Assembly (NCBI RefSeq): GCF_023896955.1
Contig: NZ_JAMHIW010000001.1
Coordinates: 62,001-126,000, forward strand
Length of the DNA stretch: 64,000 nucleotides
Source: Micromonospora sp. RHAY321
GTDB lineage: Bacteria; Actinomycetota; Actinomycetes; Mycobacteriales; Micromonosporaceae
Direction of reading: 5' to 3'
This document shows positions 33,303 through 40,945 of this stretch, piece by piece. Under the pieces are notes generated by a model that saw only the letters and a list, made by a program, of their open reading frames with translations, was not told the DNA's origin and made no database searches. Each line of letters starts with the position of its first letter. Within the stretch, counting starts at the first letter, position 1. Made by a program: the position numbers and the translations under genes.

Positions 33303-34004
33303 GTGCAACTCAATGAACAGCAGGTGCGTTCGCTGTACGGCCAGGACGTCCAAGACCAGTCGGGTTCCACGATCGGCACGGTCCGCCAGGTGTGGGCCAC
33401 CGCAGGCCACCCGGCCTGGGTCAGCGTGCAAACCGGCGGTGGCCGTGATCCGATGGCCCCGCTGAGCAACGCGCAGATGCAGAAGGGCAAGCTGAAGGTC
33501 GCCTACGACCAGGCAGACGTCCGCAGCGCCCCGAGCGTGGAGCCCGACAACGACACGCCGCTGAACGCCGAGCAGACGACGCAGCTCTACGCGCACTATC
33601 GCATGCAGCCGAAGCAGACGCCGCAGGCCCGCGAGGAACTCATCCGCTCCGAGGAGCGGCTGCGCGTGGGCACCGAGAGCCAGCCTGCCGGCAAGGCGGT
33701 GCTGCGCAAGAACGTGGTCACCGAGAACGTGCACACGACCGTCCCGGTCGAGCACGACGAGGTCTACGTCGAGCGCGAACCGATCACGGCCTCGGACGCG
33801 GGCAACGTTCGCGCCGGCATCGGCGAGGCACAGCAGGAGATGCAACTGCGCGCCGAACGGCCCGTGGTGGCCAAGGACAGCGTGCCGGTCGAGCGGGTCC
33901 GCCTGGCCAAGAACGAGGTGGTCGAGGACCAACCGATCGACGAACAGGTCCGCCACGAGGAGATCGAGGCAAACATCCCGGAGCCCAGCCGCCGCCGACG
34001 GTAA
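33303..34004 (+). CDS. PRC-barrel and DUF2382 stress-type protein
   Basis: This is a 233-residue soluble protein. Residues 1-80 form a PRC-barrel (LYGQDVQDQSGSTIGTVRQVW then HPAWVSVQTGG). From about residue 110 a DUF2382 (YsnF/AvaK) domain follows, with EERLRVGTESQPAGKAVLRK, ENVHTTVPVEHDEVYVEREP and the closing VAKDSVPVERVRLAKNEVVED. Such proteins are common general-stress genes in actinobacteria and their function is not defined. It begins with GTG after GAGGAGGACG. A SigB-like promoter candidate lies upstream and a terminator follows. Confidence 0.85.
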   Translation: MQLNEQQVRSLYGQDVQDQSGSTIGTVRQVWATAGHPAWVSVQTGGGRDPMAPLSNAQMQKGKLKVAYDQADVRSAPSVEPDNDTPLNAEQTTQLYAHYRMQPKQTPQAREELIRSEERLRVGTESQPAGKAVLRKNVVTENVHTTVPVEHDEVYVEREPITASDAGNVRAGIGEAQQEMQLRAERPVVAKDSVPVERVRLAKNEVVEDQPIDEQVRHEEIEANIPEPSRRRR

Positions 34005-34023
34005 GCGCCAGGCTGGACACCAA

Positions 34024-34054
34024 GGGCGGGCGGGTCATCAGTACCCGCCCGCCC
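34024..34054. terminator. Hairpin between PRC-barrel gene and deacetylase
   Basis: GGGCGGGCGGGT and ACCCGCCCGCCC give a 12-bp perfect stem with a 7-base loop between two convergent genes. It probably stops transcription in both directions. A second palindrome, CCGTGCCGGCACGG, follows immediately. Confidence 0.75.
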
Positions 34055-34103
34055 GCTCCGTGCCGGCACGGAACGGGCGGGCGGGCCGAGTCGGCCCGGC
34101 GCT

Positions 34104-35009
34104 TCAGGCGCCGGCCAGCACCTCGGACAGCGGCGCCGGGACCAGGCCCCGCTCACGCAGCCCGGCCAGGATGTACGGCAGCGCCTCGTCGGTCATCCGG
34201 GCGTTCGCCTCCGTCACATGCATGATCACAACCGACCCGGGGCGTACGTTGTCCAGCACCGCCCGCACGAGCGGCTCCCAGGCCGTGGCGAAGGGGTCCC
34301 CGCTCACCACGTCCCCGTCGACCACCGTCACCCCCAACGGCGCGAGCGCCTCCAGGGCCGCCGCGTCATGGCAGAGCCCCGGAAAGCGGAAGTACCGCGT
34401 CTGCCGCCCCCCGTACGCCTCGATCACCTCGAACGTCTTCGCCGCGTCGTCGGTCATACCCCGCGCGGGCAACCGCGGCAGGTCGTAACAGTCACCCGTG
34501 TACGCCAGGTGCCCGAAGGTGTGGTTGGCCAACTCGAAACGCGGATTGCCGGCGATCCGCCGGGTGGTCTCCGGATAGCGCTGCACCCACTTGCCGGTCA
34601 GGAAAAAGGTGGCCGCAACCTGCTCCCGCTCCAACACATCGAGGATGCGCAGATTGGCGTAGGACCTCACCCGCCCGGCGCGCAGATTGCCCAGCATCCC
34701 GTCGGTCATGTCCGCGTCGAACGTCAACGCCACCCGGTTGCCGGTACGCGGTCCGTGATCCACCACCGGCGGCCGGGTCCCCGGGCGCGACGCGCCTGGC
34801 ATGGTGGCCGCCGGTCGGGGCTCCTGGGTGGTCGCGGCAACCGCAGGCACCGTCGGGGCAACCGGCGCGACGAACGACCCGCCGATGGTCGTGGACGGAG
34901 CGGGCCGCGCGGACCGCCCGATCAGCGACGCGGCAGCGCCGACGACGGCCACCGCCACCAGAACACCGAGCAGCGGGCGCACCCAAGATCGGATCACGGC
35001 GGTGATCAT
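34104..35009 (-). CDS. Anchored polysaccharide deacetylase (CE4, variant motif)
   Basis: This is a 301-residue protein with an N-terminal membrane anchor (about residues 11-30) and a Pro/Thr/Ala-rich linker to about residue 85, so the catalytic domain is outside the cell. The domain has VALTFDADMTDG where most CE4 enzymes have TFDDG, then ANHTFGHLAY, which fits the HxxxH metal pair, YFRFPGLCHD as motif 3, and SVVIMHVTEAN as the last block. TFDAD proteins form a subgroup whose deacetylase activity is less certain. Substrates would be peptidoglycan or other N-acetyl glycans. It is divergent from an AraC regulator. Confidence 0.8.
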   Translation of the reverse strand: MITAVIRSWVRPLLGVLVAVAVVGAAASLIGRSARPAPSTTIGGSFVAPVAPTVPAVAATTQEPRPAATMPGASRPGTRPPVVDHGPRTGNRVALTFDADMTDGMLGNLRAGRVRSYANLRILDVLEREQVAATFFLTGKWVQRYPETTRRIAGNPRFELANHTFGHLAYTGDCYDLPRLPARGMTDDAAKTFEVIEAYGGRQTRYFRFPGLCHDAAALEALAPLGVTVVDGDVVSGDPFATAWEPLVRAVLDNVRPGSVVIMHVTEANARMTDEALPYILAGLRERGLVPAPLSEVLAGA

Positions 35010-35143
35010 CCCAGACGTGAAGAAGAACCGTGTCCCCCAACTGTCAACCAGACCCGGTGGACGCTCTCACGAAACTGGCGACTCCTTGCACGATCCTGCC
35101 GCTCGCCAGCGGTCATCGCAGGTGTCGTGCTGCACTGTCGGAT

Positions 35144-36049
35144 ATGCCCCTGGCCGAGCTTCGCGACCTGCTGGAACGGCACGTACGCCTCGATCTGAAC
35201 ACCGCGATCGAAGGCGTGCGGGTCTGCCGGATCGACCACACCGCCTCCCCGGTCTCCTCCATGTCCGGCAAGGTGCTGGCGGTCATCGCCCGGGGTGGCA
35301 AGCGCCTCGCACTCGGCGACCAGATGTACGAATACGGCCCGGGTCAGTACCTCGTCGCCTCGGTTGACCTCCCGGTGACGGGGCACGTCATCGAAACCAC
35401 CCCGGGCAACCCCACGCTCGGCTTCGGGATGACCCTGGAACCCGCCGCCATCGCGGAGCTGCTACTGGGGGCCGGGCCGGGCGACCTGCCGCAATCACCC
35501 GGCACCGCGCGGCCCGGAATCGCGGTCAGTGACGCCCCGGACGAACTGCTCGACGCCATCGTGCGGCTGCTACGCCTGCTCGACCGCCCACACGACCGCA
35601 GGACGCTGGCCCCCCTGTTCAAGCGCGAGATCCTCTGGCGGTTGATGACCGGCGAACAAGGTGAGACCGTCCGGCAGATCGGCCTCGCCGACAGCAGCCT
35701 GAGCCACATCGCCCGGGCCGTGCGATGGATCCGGGAGAACTACACCCGGCCGTTCCGCGTCGACGAGGTGGCACAGCTCTCCGGAATGAGCGTCTCCGCG
35801 TTCCACCGGAACTTCCAGGCGGTGACGGCGATGAGCCCCATCCAGTTCCAGAAGCACATCCGCCTGCAGACGGCGCGACTGCTGCTGACAAACAGCCCCA
35901 ACGACATCAGCCGCGTTGCCCACCGCGTCGGATACGACAGCCCGTCCCAATTCAGCCGGGAGTACCGGCGACTGTTCGGCGCCCCGCCCAGTATCGATGC
36001 CTTGCGCATACGGGCCGGATCCGGAAGCACTGGCGCCGCACTTCCCTGA
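35144..36049 (+). CDS. AraC family transcriptional regulator
   Basis: This 301-residue regulator has its start set at ATG 35144, which gives the usual length for the AraC_N (PF06719-type) group. Residues about 1-150 are the cupin-like sensor domain (GKVLAVIARGGKRLALGDQ, then YEYGPGQYLVASVDLPVTG). The C-terminal two helix-turn-helix units begin near residue 190 (WIRENYTRPFRVDEVAQLSG and ISRVAHRVGYDSPSQFSREY). Genes of this group often lie beside aldo/keto reductases or short-chain dehydrogenases that they activate. Here a deazaflavin oxidoreductase and an aldo/keto reductase follow in the same direction. Confidence 0.88.
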   Translation: MPLAELRDLLERHVRLDLNTAIEGVRVCRIDHTASPVSSMSGKVLAVIARGGKRLALGDQMYEYGPGQYLVASVDLPVTGHVIETTPGNPTLGFGMTLEPAAIAELLLGAGPGDLPQSPGTARPGIAVSDAPDELLDAIVRLLRLLDRPHDRRTLAPLFKREILWRLMTGEQGETVRQIGLADSSLSHIARAVRWIRENYTRPFRVDEVAQLSGMSVSAFHRNFQAVTAMSPIQFQKHIRLQTARLLLTNSPNDISRVAHRVGYDSPSQFSREYRRLFGAPPSIDALRIRAGSGSTGAALP

Positions 36050-36144
36050 CACCGGCAAGAGGATCGTGCAACCACTCGACACGATTTGCCTAGTTCGGCC
36101 TCCGCGGCGCTGCTTCAATCGACGTATCAGAACATGGGGGAAGA

Positions 36145-36222
36145 ATGACATACCGCGCAATAAGCCGAACCAAAACCGAGGGCGACATGGCCCACCACGA
36201 CGAGCCCTCAATCCGCCCATGA
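36145..36222 (+). CDS. 25-codon leader ORF overlapping the next start
   Basis: A short frame starts at ATG 36145, 4 bases after GGGGG (36136-36140), and ends at a TGA that shares ATGA with the start of the deazaflavin oxidoreductase gene at 36219. It encodes 25 residues beginning MTYRAISRTKTEGD. The oxidoreductase start has no Shine-Dalgarno site of its own, so translation of this short frame could feed ribosomes to it. No function of the peptide is recognised. Confidence 0.4.
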   Translation: MTYRAISRTKTEGDMAHHDEPSIRP

Positions 36223-36668
36223 CGGCTAACGACGCCGTCGCACGCGCCCTCGCCATCGGACCGGACTCGTCCGCGGCCGAGCGCACCATCGACATCACGA
36301 CACTGGGAGCACGCAGCGGCATCCCACGCCGCGTCGAAATCTGGTTCCACCGCGTCGACGGCCGCTGGTACCTGACCGGCATGCCCGGGCCCCGCAGTTG
36401 GTACGCGAACCTGCGCGCCCACCCACGGTTCACGGTGCATCTCAAGCACGGTGTCACAGCCGACCTGCCCGCCACCGCGGTACCGGTCGACGAGCCGACA
36501 CGACGGCGGGTGATCACCGCGGTCCTCGACCTCCAGAATCGACCCGAGATCGCCGCCCGGGTCGGCCGGCGCCAGAGGTTCGACGACTGGTTCGCCCGCA
36601 GCCCACTCGTCGAAATCGTGTTCGACGACGAGCAACTGCGCACCGCGGCCTCCACGCAGTCCGGATAG
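36219..36668 (+). CDS. Deazaflavin (F420)-dependent nitroreductase-family protein
   Basis: This is a 149-residue split-barrel protein. DITTLGARSGIPRRVEIWFHRVDG is the family start, whose GxRSGxxR motif contacts the cofactor (shorter core: TLGARSGIPRRVEIW). GPRSWYANLRAHPRFTVHLK and SPLVEIVFDDEQL complete the fold of the Ddn / F420H2-dependent quinone reductase superfamily. It likely uses F420, which this lineage makes, to reduce a quinone or xenobiotic. ATG 36219 overlaps a short upstream ORF. The aldo/keto reductase follows after 81 bases. Confidence 0.82.
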   Translation: MTANDAVARALAIGPDSSAAERTIDITTLGARSGIPRRVEIWFHRVDGRWYLTGMPGPRSWYANLRAHPRFTVHLKHGVTADLPATAVPVDEPTRRRVITAVLDLQNRPEIAARVGRRQRFDDWFARSPLVEIVFDDEQLRTAASTQSG

Positions 36669-36749
36669 CACACACCACAGGAACGGTCACGCGCGCCGTT
36701 CCTGCCCCGCACGGAACCGACCAGTCACAGAATCACTCCAAGGGACGAA

Positions 36750-37778
36750 ATGAAATACCGCAACCTGGGCCGTACCGGAATCAGCGTCAGCCCGTACTGC
36801 CTCGGCGCCATGATGTTCGGCGCCATGGGAAACCCCGACCACGACGATTCGATCCGCATCATCCACAAGGCACTGGACGCAGGGATCAACTTTGTCGACA
36901 CCGCCGACGTGTACTCCGGCGGCGAATCCGAGGTGATCGTCGGCAAGGCCCTCAAGGGCCGCCGCGACAACGTCGTGCTCGCCAGCAAGCTGCACTACCC
37001 GATGGGCGAGGACCCGAACCAGCGCGGAAACTCACGCCGCTGGATCACCACCGCGGTCGAGAACTCCCTGCGCCGCCTGCAGACCGACCACCTCGACCTC
37101 TACCAGATCCACCGCCCCGACCCGTCCGTCGACGTGGAGGAGACCCTGTCCGCCCTGTCCGACCTCATCCACAGCGGCAAGGTTCGCGCGATAGGCGCGT
37201 CGTCCTTCCCCGCCTCGGACATCGTCGAAGCGCAGTGGGTCGCCGAACGGCGCGGCCTCGAACGCTTCCGCACCGAGCAACCGCCGTATTCGATCCTCAA
37301 CCGGAGCATCGAACGCGAGGTGCTGCCGGTCTGCCAGCGGTACGGGATGGGCGCGCTGGTGTGGAGCCCGCTGGGCCAGGGCCTGCTCACCGGCCGGTAC
37401 CGCAAGGGCCAACAGGCCGACAGTCACCGGTCGGGCTACACCCCGCAGCACTTCAGCGACGAGCGCAAGCTCGACGTCGTGGAGCAGCTCATTCCGCTCG
37501 CCGAACAGGCTGGCATGCCGCTGACCCACCTCGCGATGGCGTTCGCGATCGCGCACCCGGGCGTCACCTCGGCGATCATCGGGCCGCGCACCATGGCACA
37601 GCTCGACGACCTGCTGGCCGGCGCCGACGTCACCCTGACCGACGAGATCCTCGACCGGATCGACGACATCGCGCCGCCCGGCACCGACGCAGGCCCCAAC
37701 GACGTGGCCTACGTACCACCGGCCATGTCGAACGTGGGCCTGCGCCGCCGGCCGGTCGCGGAGCGTTCCGCCGTCTGA
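36750..37778 (+). CDS. Aldo/keto reductase (tail-fiber/YcsN-like group)
   Basis: This 342-residue NADPH enzyme of the AKR barrel type begins MKYRNLGRTGISVSPYCLG after AGGGACG. The catalytic tetrad is visible: Asp in FVDTADVY, Tyr in the same block, Lys in VLASKLHY, and His in LYQIHRPDP. AIIGPRTMAQLDDLLAGAD is the cofactor-binding end. The substrate is likely an aldehyde or ketone. It clusters with the AraC regulator and the deazaflavin reductase, and resembles the second enzyme at 49152-50171 (same MxYRxLGRTG start), suggesting paralogues. Confidence 0.9.
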   Translation: MKYRNLGRTGISVSPYCLGAMMFGAMGNPDHDDSIRIIHKALDAGINFVDTADVYSGGESEVIVGKALKGRRDNVVLASKLHYPMGEDPNQRGNSRRWITTAVENSLRRLQTDHLDLYQIHRPDPSVDVEETLSALSDLIHSGKVRAIGASSFPASDIVEAQWVAERRGLERFRTEQPPYSILNRSIEREVLPVCQRYGMGALVWSPLGQGLLTGRYRKGQQADSHRSGYTPQHFSDERKLDVVEQLIPLAEQAGMPLTHLAMAFAIAHPGVTSAIIGPRTMAQLDDLLAGADVTLTDEILDRIDDIAPPGTDAGPNDVAYVPPAMSNVGLRRRPVAERSAV

Positions 37779-37817
37779 ACGACGATCGCGTGACGGCGCG
37801 TCGGCATGCCAGCGACG

Positions 37818-38159
37818 CTAGGCCGACGCGCCGCGCGGCGCGTACATGATGACCGCGACGCCGAGCAGGCAGAGCGCCGCGCCGACCAGGTCCCACCGGT
37901 CCGGCCGGAAGCCGTCCACCAGCATCGCCCAGCCCAACGAACCCGCCACGAACACCCCGCCGTACGCGGCCAGGATCCGGCCGAAGTGCGCGTCCGGCTG
38001 GAACGTGGCGACGAAGCCGTAACAGCCCAGCGCCGCCACTCCGGCGGCGATCCACCACAGGCCGCGTTGCTCCCGCCAGCCCTGCCAGACCAGCCACGCC
38101 CCACCGATCTCGGCCAGCGCGGCCAGCGCGAACAACACCAGCGAACGAAGCACGGTCAC
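37818..38159 (-). CDS. YnfA/UPF0060 family small membrane protein
   Basis: This is a 113-residue, four-segment membrane protein. [19 protein letters not shown], then [41 protein letters not shown] and the final [18 protein letters not shown] are the UPF0060 hallmarks. The fold resembles the SMR (small multidrug resistance) group, and some relatives are efflux proteins. It starts with a GTG at 38159. The gene is convergent to the aldo/keto reductase and follows the CsbD gene on the same strand. Confidence 0.88.
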   Translation of the reverse strand: MTVLRSLVLFALAALAEIGGAWLVWQGWREQRGLWWIAAGVAALGCYGFVATFQPDAHFGRILAAYGGVFVAGSLGWAMLVDGFRPDRWDLVGAALCLLGVAVIMYAPRGASA

Positions 38160-38204
38160 GCCGCCGACCCTAGCCGGCTGCGAACGCGCGGGTCCCCGGT
38201 CAGC

Positions 38205-38399
38205 TCACTTGTTGAAGGCGTCCTTGATCTTGCTGCCGGCTTCCTTCACGTTCTGTCCGGCCTGCTTGGCACGCGCGTTGCTCTGCTGGCTCGCGCCCTC
38301 GCCGCGCATCGACTCGTTGTCGGTCGCGTCGCCCATCCGCTCCTTGGCGGCGCCGGCCACCTGCTCGACCTTGTTGCGTGCCTTCTCGGTGAAGCTCAT
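38205..38399 (-). CDS. CsbD family stress protein
   Basis: This is a 64-residue hydrophilic protein. MSFTEKARNKVEQVAGAAKER is the CsbD start and AKQAGQNVKEAGSKIKDAF the end. The start was placed at 38399, where GGAGGAGG precedes the ATG; the frame continues upstream without sense. CsbD in Bacillus is a sigma-B controlled general-stress protein of unknown action. A SigB-like promoter candidate is present upstream, at 38434-38458. Confidence 0.88.
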   Translation of the reverse strand: MSFTEKARNKVEQVAGAAKERMGDATDNESMRGEGASQQSNARAKQAGQNVKEAGSKIKDAFNK

Positions 38400-38433
38400 C
38401 GCGCCTCCTCCGTCTGGCGGGTGTTCCGACCGC

Positions 38434-38458
38434 TTGCCCACCCCGCTGGTGCCGAAAC
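38434..38458 (-). promoter_or_regulatory. SigB/SigF-like promoter candidate for csbD-type gene
   Basis: On the minus strand GTTT (38458-38455), 15 bases, then GGGCAA (38439-38434) fits the GTTT-N15-GGGTAT class except at two positions of the -10 box. It lies about 35 bases upstream of the CsbD start. Confidence 0.3.
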
Positions 38459-38637
38459 GTTTGTCGCGGACCGCACATCGCGTAAGGCATCCTAGGAAGA
38501 TAGTAAGGGACCCTTCGTTCGGTGCCTACGACGCATGGATCACCGTGGGTGACGCTCAACGGCTGCCGTCGGAGCCACCCCACAGCGGCATCCGTACCCA
38601 CCCGGTGCTGTCATCCCCGCGATGGTTAACTGGGCGC

Positions 38638-39249
38638 ATGGGAGAGCTCCTGCTGATCCGGCACGGCGAGACCACCTGGAGCGCCACCCGACGGCACACC
38701 TCGTACACCGATCTGGAGCTGACCCCCGACGGCGAGCGGCAGGCCCGCACCCTCGCGGCGTTCCTCGCCGGCCGGCGTTTCGTCACCGTGCTGGCCAGCC
38801 CCCGCTCCCGGGCGCTGCGCACCGCGCAGCTGGCCGGGCTCACCGTCGACGCCGTTGACGAGGACCTCAGCGAGTGGAACTACGGCGAGTACGAGGGACG
38901 CACCACCGTCGACATCCACTCCGACCAGCCGCACTGGAACATCTGGACCGACGGCTGCCCCGGCGGAGAGTCACCCGCGCAGGTGGGTGACCGGCTCGAC
39001 CGGGTGCTGACCCGGGTCACCCCGCTGCTCGACCGGGGCACCGTGGCGCTGGTCGGCCACGCCCACAGCCTGCGGGTGCTCGGCGCCCGCTGGATCGGCA
39101 TGCCCCCGTCCGCCGGCGGCCGACTGCGGCTGGACACCGCCACGGTCAGCGTTCTCGGTCACGAGCACGGCCGGCAGGTCATCCTGCGGTGGAACCAGCC
39201 GGCTCCTCCGGCACCCGGGACCGCGACCGACTCGGTGGCGCGGCACTGA
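38638..39249 (+). CDS. Histidine phosphatase family protein (phosphoglycerate-mutase-like)
   Basis: This is a 203-residue enzyme. LLLIRHGETTW at residues 4-14 has the phospho-acceptor His. Its partners are SPRSRALRTAQLAG, EWNYGEYEGRT (catalytic Glu region) and VALVGHAHSLRVLGARW with the second His. This matches the acid-phosphatase/CobC-like branch more than glycolytic mutase. The substrate could be a sugar phosphate or nucleotide; no pathway context exists here. Its 3' end overlaps the convergent Lrp-type gene by 71 bases. Confidence 0.85.
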   Translation: MGELLLIRHGETTWSATRRHTSYTDLELTPDGERQARTLAAFLAGRRFVTVLASPRSRALRTAQLAGLTVDAVDEDLSEWNYGEYEGRTTVDIHSDQPHWNIWTDGCPGGESPAQVGDRLDRVLTRVTPLLDRGTVALVGHAHSLRVLGARWIGMPPSAGGRLRLDTATVSVLGHEHGRQVILRWNQPAPPAPGTATDSVARH

Positions 39250-39685
39250 TCTTCGGGGGCCGGTTCTCGTACGGGGTGGACAGGACCACCGTCGTCCGGG
39301 TGGTCACGTTCGCCGAGGTGCGGATCTCCTGGAGCACCCGCTCCAGGTCGGTCGGGCTGGCCACCCGCACCAGCAACATATAGAAGTCCTCCCCCGCCAC
39401 CGAGTAGCAGGAGTCGATCTCGGGCAGGTGGGCCAGTCGCTCCGGCGCGTCGTCCGGCTGCGACGGGTCGAACGGCCGGATCGCCACGAACGCGGTCAAC
39501 GGCAGGTCCAGCGCCTCGAAGGAGACCCGGGCGGCGTACCCCTTGATGACCCCGCGCTGCTCCAGCCGGCGCACCCGCTGGTGCACGGCGGACACCGACA
39601 GGCCCACCTTCTCGGCCAGGTCGGTGTACGACAGCCGGCCGTCACCGGTCAGCGCTGCGACGATGGCGCGGTCGATCTCCTCCAC
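39179..39685 (-). CDS. Lrp/AsnC family transcriptional regulator
   Basis: This 168-residue regulator has its start set at a GTG (39685) that gives the usual VEEIDRAIVAALTGDGRLSY opening. Residues about 20-50 hold the helix-turn-helix (TDLAEKVGLSVSAVHQRVRRLEQRG, here split as TDLAEKVGLS and VSAVHQRVRRL). Residues 65-145 are the RAM amino-acid sensing domain (LPEIDSCYSVAGEDFYMLLV). A basic/proline-rich C-terminal tail of about 25 residues is longer than usual and runs 71 bases into the opposite phosphatase gene. It might control the acyl-CoA dehydrogenase and peptidase downstream on the same strand. Confidence 0.88.
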   Translation of the reverse strand: MEEIDRAIVAALTGDGRLSYTDLAEKVGLSVSAVHQRVRRLEQRGVIKGYAARVSFEALDLPLTAFVAIRPFDPSQPDDAPERLAHLPEIDSCYSVAGEDFYMLLVRVASPTDLERVLQEIRTSANVTTRTTVVLSTPYENRPPKISAAPPSRSRSRVPEEPAGSTAG

Positions 39686-39802
39686 GGCGAGCAACCTACC
39701 GGGAAAAACGGCTGACGGCGACGACGCTCCCACGGCACCGCGCGGGCGGCGGGCCGCGGTGGACCCACCGCAGCCGCGCCACCACGCATCGTCGCCTGGT
39801 GC

Positions 39803-40945
39803 TCAGCCCTTGGCGAGAGCCCGGGAGATCACCACCCGCTGGATCTGGTTGGTGCCCTCCACGATCTGCAGCACCTTGGCCTCGCGCATGTACCGCTCCA
39901 CCGGGTGGTCGGCCACGTAGCCGGCGCCGCCGAGCACCTGCACGGCATCGGTGGTCACCCGCATCGCCATGTCGGTGGCGAAGAGCTTCGCCTTGGCCGC
40001 CTCGATCGAGTACGGGCGCCCGGCGTCGCGCAGCCGGGCCGCCGCGAGGGTCAGCGCGCGGGCGGCGGAGATCTGGGTGGCCGCGTCGGCGAGGGTGAAG
40101 CCCAGCCCCTGGAAGTCGATGATGGCCCGGCCGAACTGCTGCCGCTCCCGGGCGTATCCGACGGCGTAGTCCAGCGCGGCCTGGGCCAGCCCGACGGCGC
40201 AGGCCGCGATGCCCAGCCGGCCGGAGTCCAGTGCGGACATCGCGATGGTGAAACCGACACCCTCGCCGCCGATCAACCGATCGGCCGGCACCCGCGCCTC
40301 GTCGAAGGCGAGCTGCGCGACCGGCGAGGCGCGCAACCCCATGGTCCGCTCCGCGGCCTGCGGTGTGATGCCCGCGGTGCCGGCGTCGGCGAGCAGGCAG
40401 GAGATGCCCTTCGGGCCGGGCCCGCCGGTGCGACAGAAGATGTTGTAGAAGTCGGCGACCCGGGCGTGGGTGATCCACGCCTTGGTGCCGGAGACGACGT
40501 ACGCGTCGCCGTCGCGGACCGCCCGGGTGCTGAGCGCCGCCGCGTCGGAGCCGCCCTGCGGCTCGGAGAGGCAGTACGCGCCGAGCAGGTCGCCGCCGAG
40601 CATGTCCGGCAGCAGCTTGCGCTGCTCGTCGTTGCCGAACGCGGCCACCGGGTAGCAGGACAGGGTGTGCACGCTGACCGCCTCGGCGACGGCGAGCCAG
40701 CGGCTGGCCAGGATCTCCAGCACCTGGAGGTACACCTCGTACGGCTGGGCCGCGCCGCCGTGCTCCTCCGGGTACGGCAGGCCGAGCAGGCCCGCCCGCC
40801 CGAGGGTTCGCAGCACGTCGCGGGGGAACTCGGCGCGCTCCTCGAAGCCGGCGGCTTTCGGCGCGAGCTCGCGGTCGGCGAGCTCGGTGGCGAGGTCCAG
40901 CAGGTCGTGGGCCTCGTCGGTGGGGAGGATCCGGTCGACAGTCAT
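39803..40945 (-). CDS. Acyl-CoA dehydrogenase
   Basis: This is a 380-residue FAD enzyme. ATELADRELAPKAAGFEE starts the N-terminal helical domain. YCLSEPQGGSDAAAL (FAD/substrate contact), GTKAWITHA, RQQFGRAIIDFQGLGFTLAD and QVLGGAGYVADHPVERYMRE follow the family order. The catalytic base is E363 in QIVEGTNQIQ, the position used by short/medium/branched-chain enzymes. The ATG overlaps the stop of the M24 peptidase gene (ATGA), so both are co-translated. The acyl chain specificity cannot be read. Confidence 0.92.
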   Translation of the reverse strand: MTVDRILPTDEAHDLLDLATELADRELAPKAAGFEERAEFPRDVLRTLGRAGLLGLPYPEEHGGAAQPYEVYLQVLEILASRWLAVAEAVSVHTLSCYPVAAFGNDEQRKLLPDMLGGDLLGAYCLSEPQGGSDAAALSTRAVRDGDAYVVSGTKAWITHARVADFYNIFCRTGGPGPKGISCLLADAGTAGITPQAAERTMGLRASPVAQLAFDEARVPADRLIGGEGVGFTIAMSALDSGRLGIAACAVGLAQAALDYAVGYARERQQFGRAIIDFQGLGFTLADAATQISAARALTLAAARLRDAGRPYSIEAAKAKLFATDMAMRVTTDAVQVLGGAGYVADHPVERYMREAKVLQIVEGTNQIQRVVISRALAKG

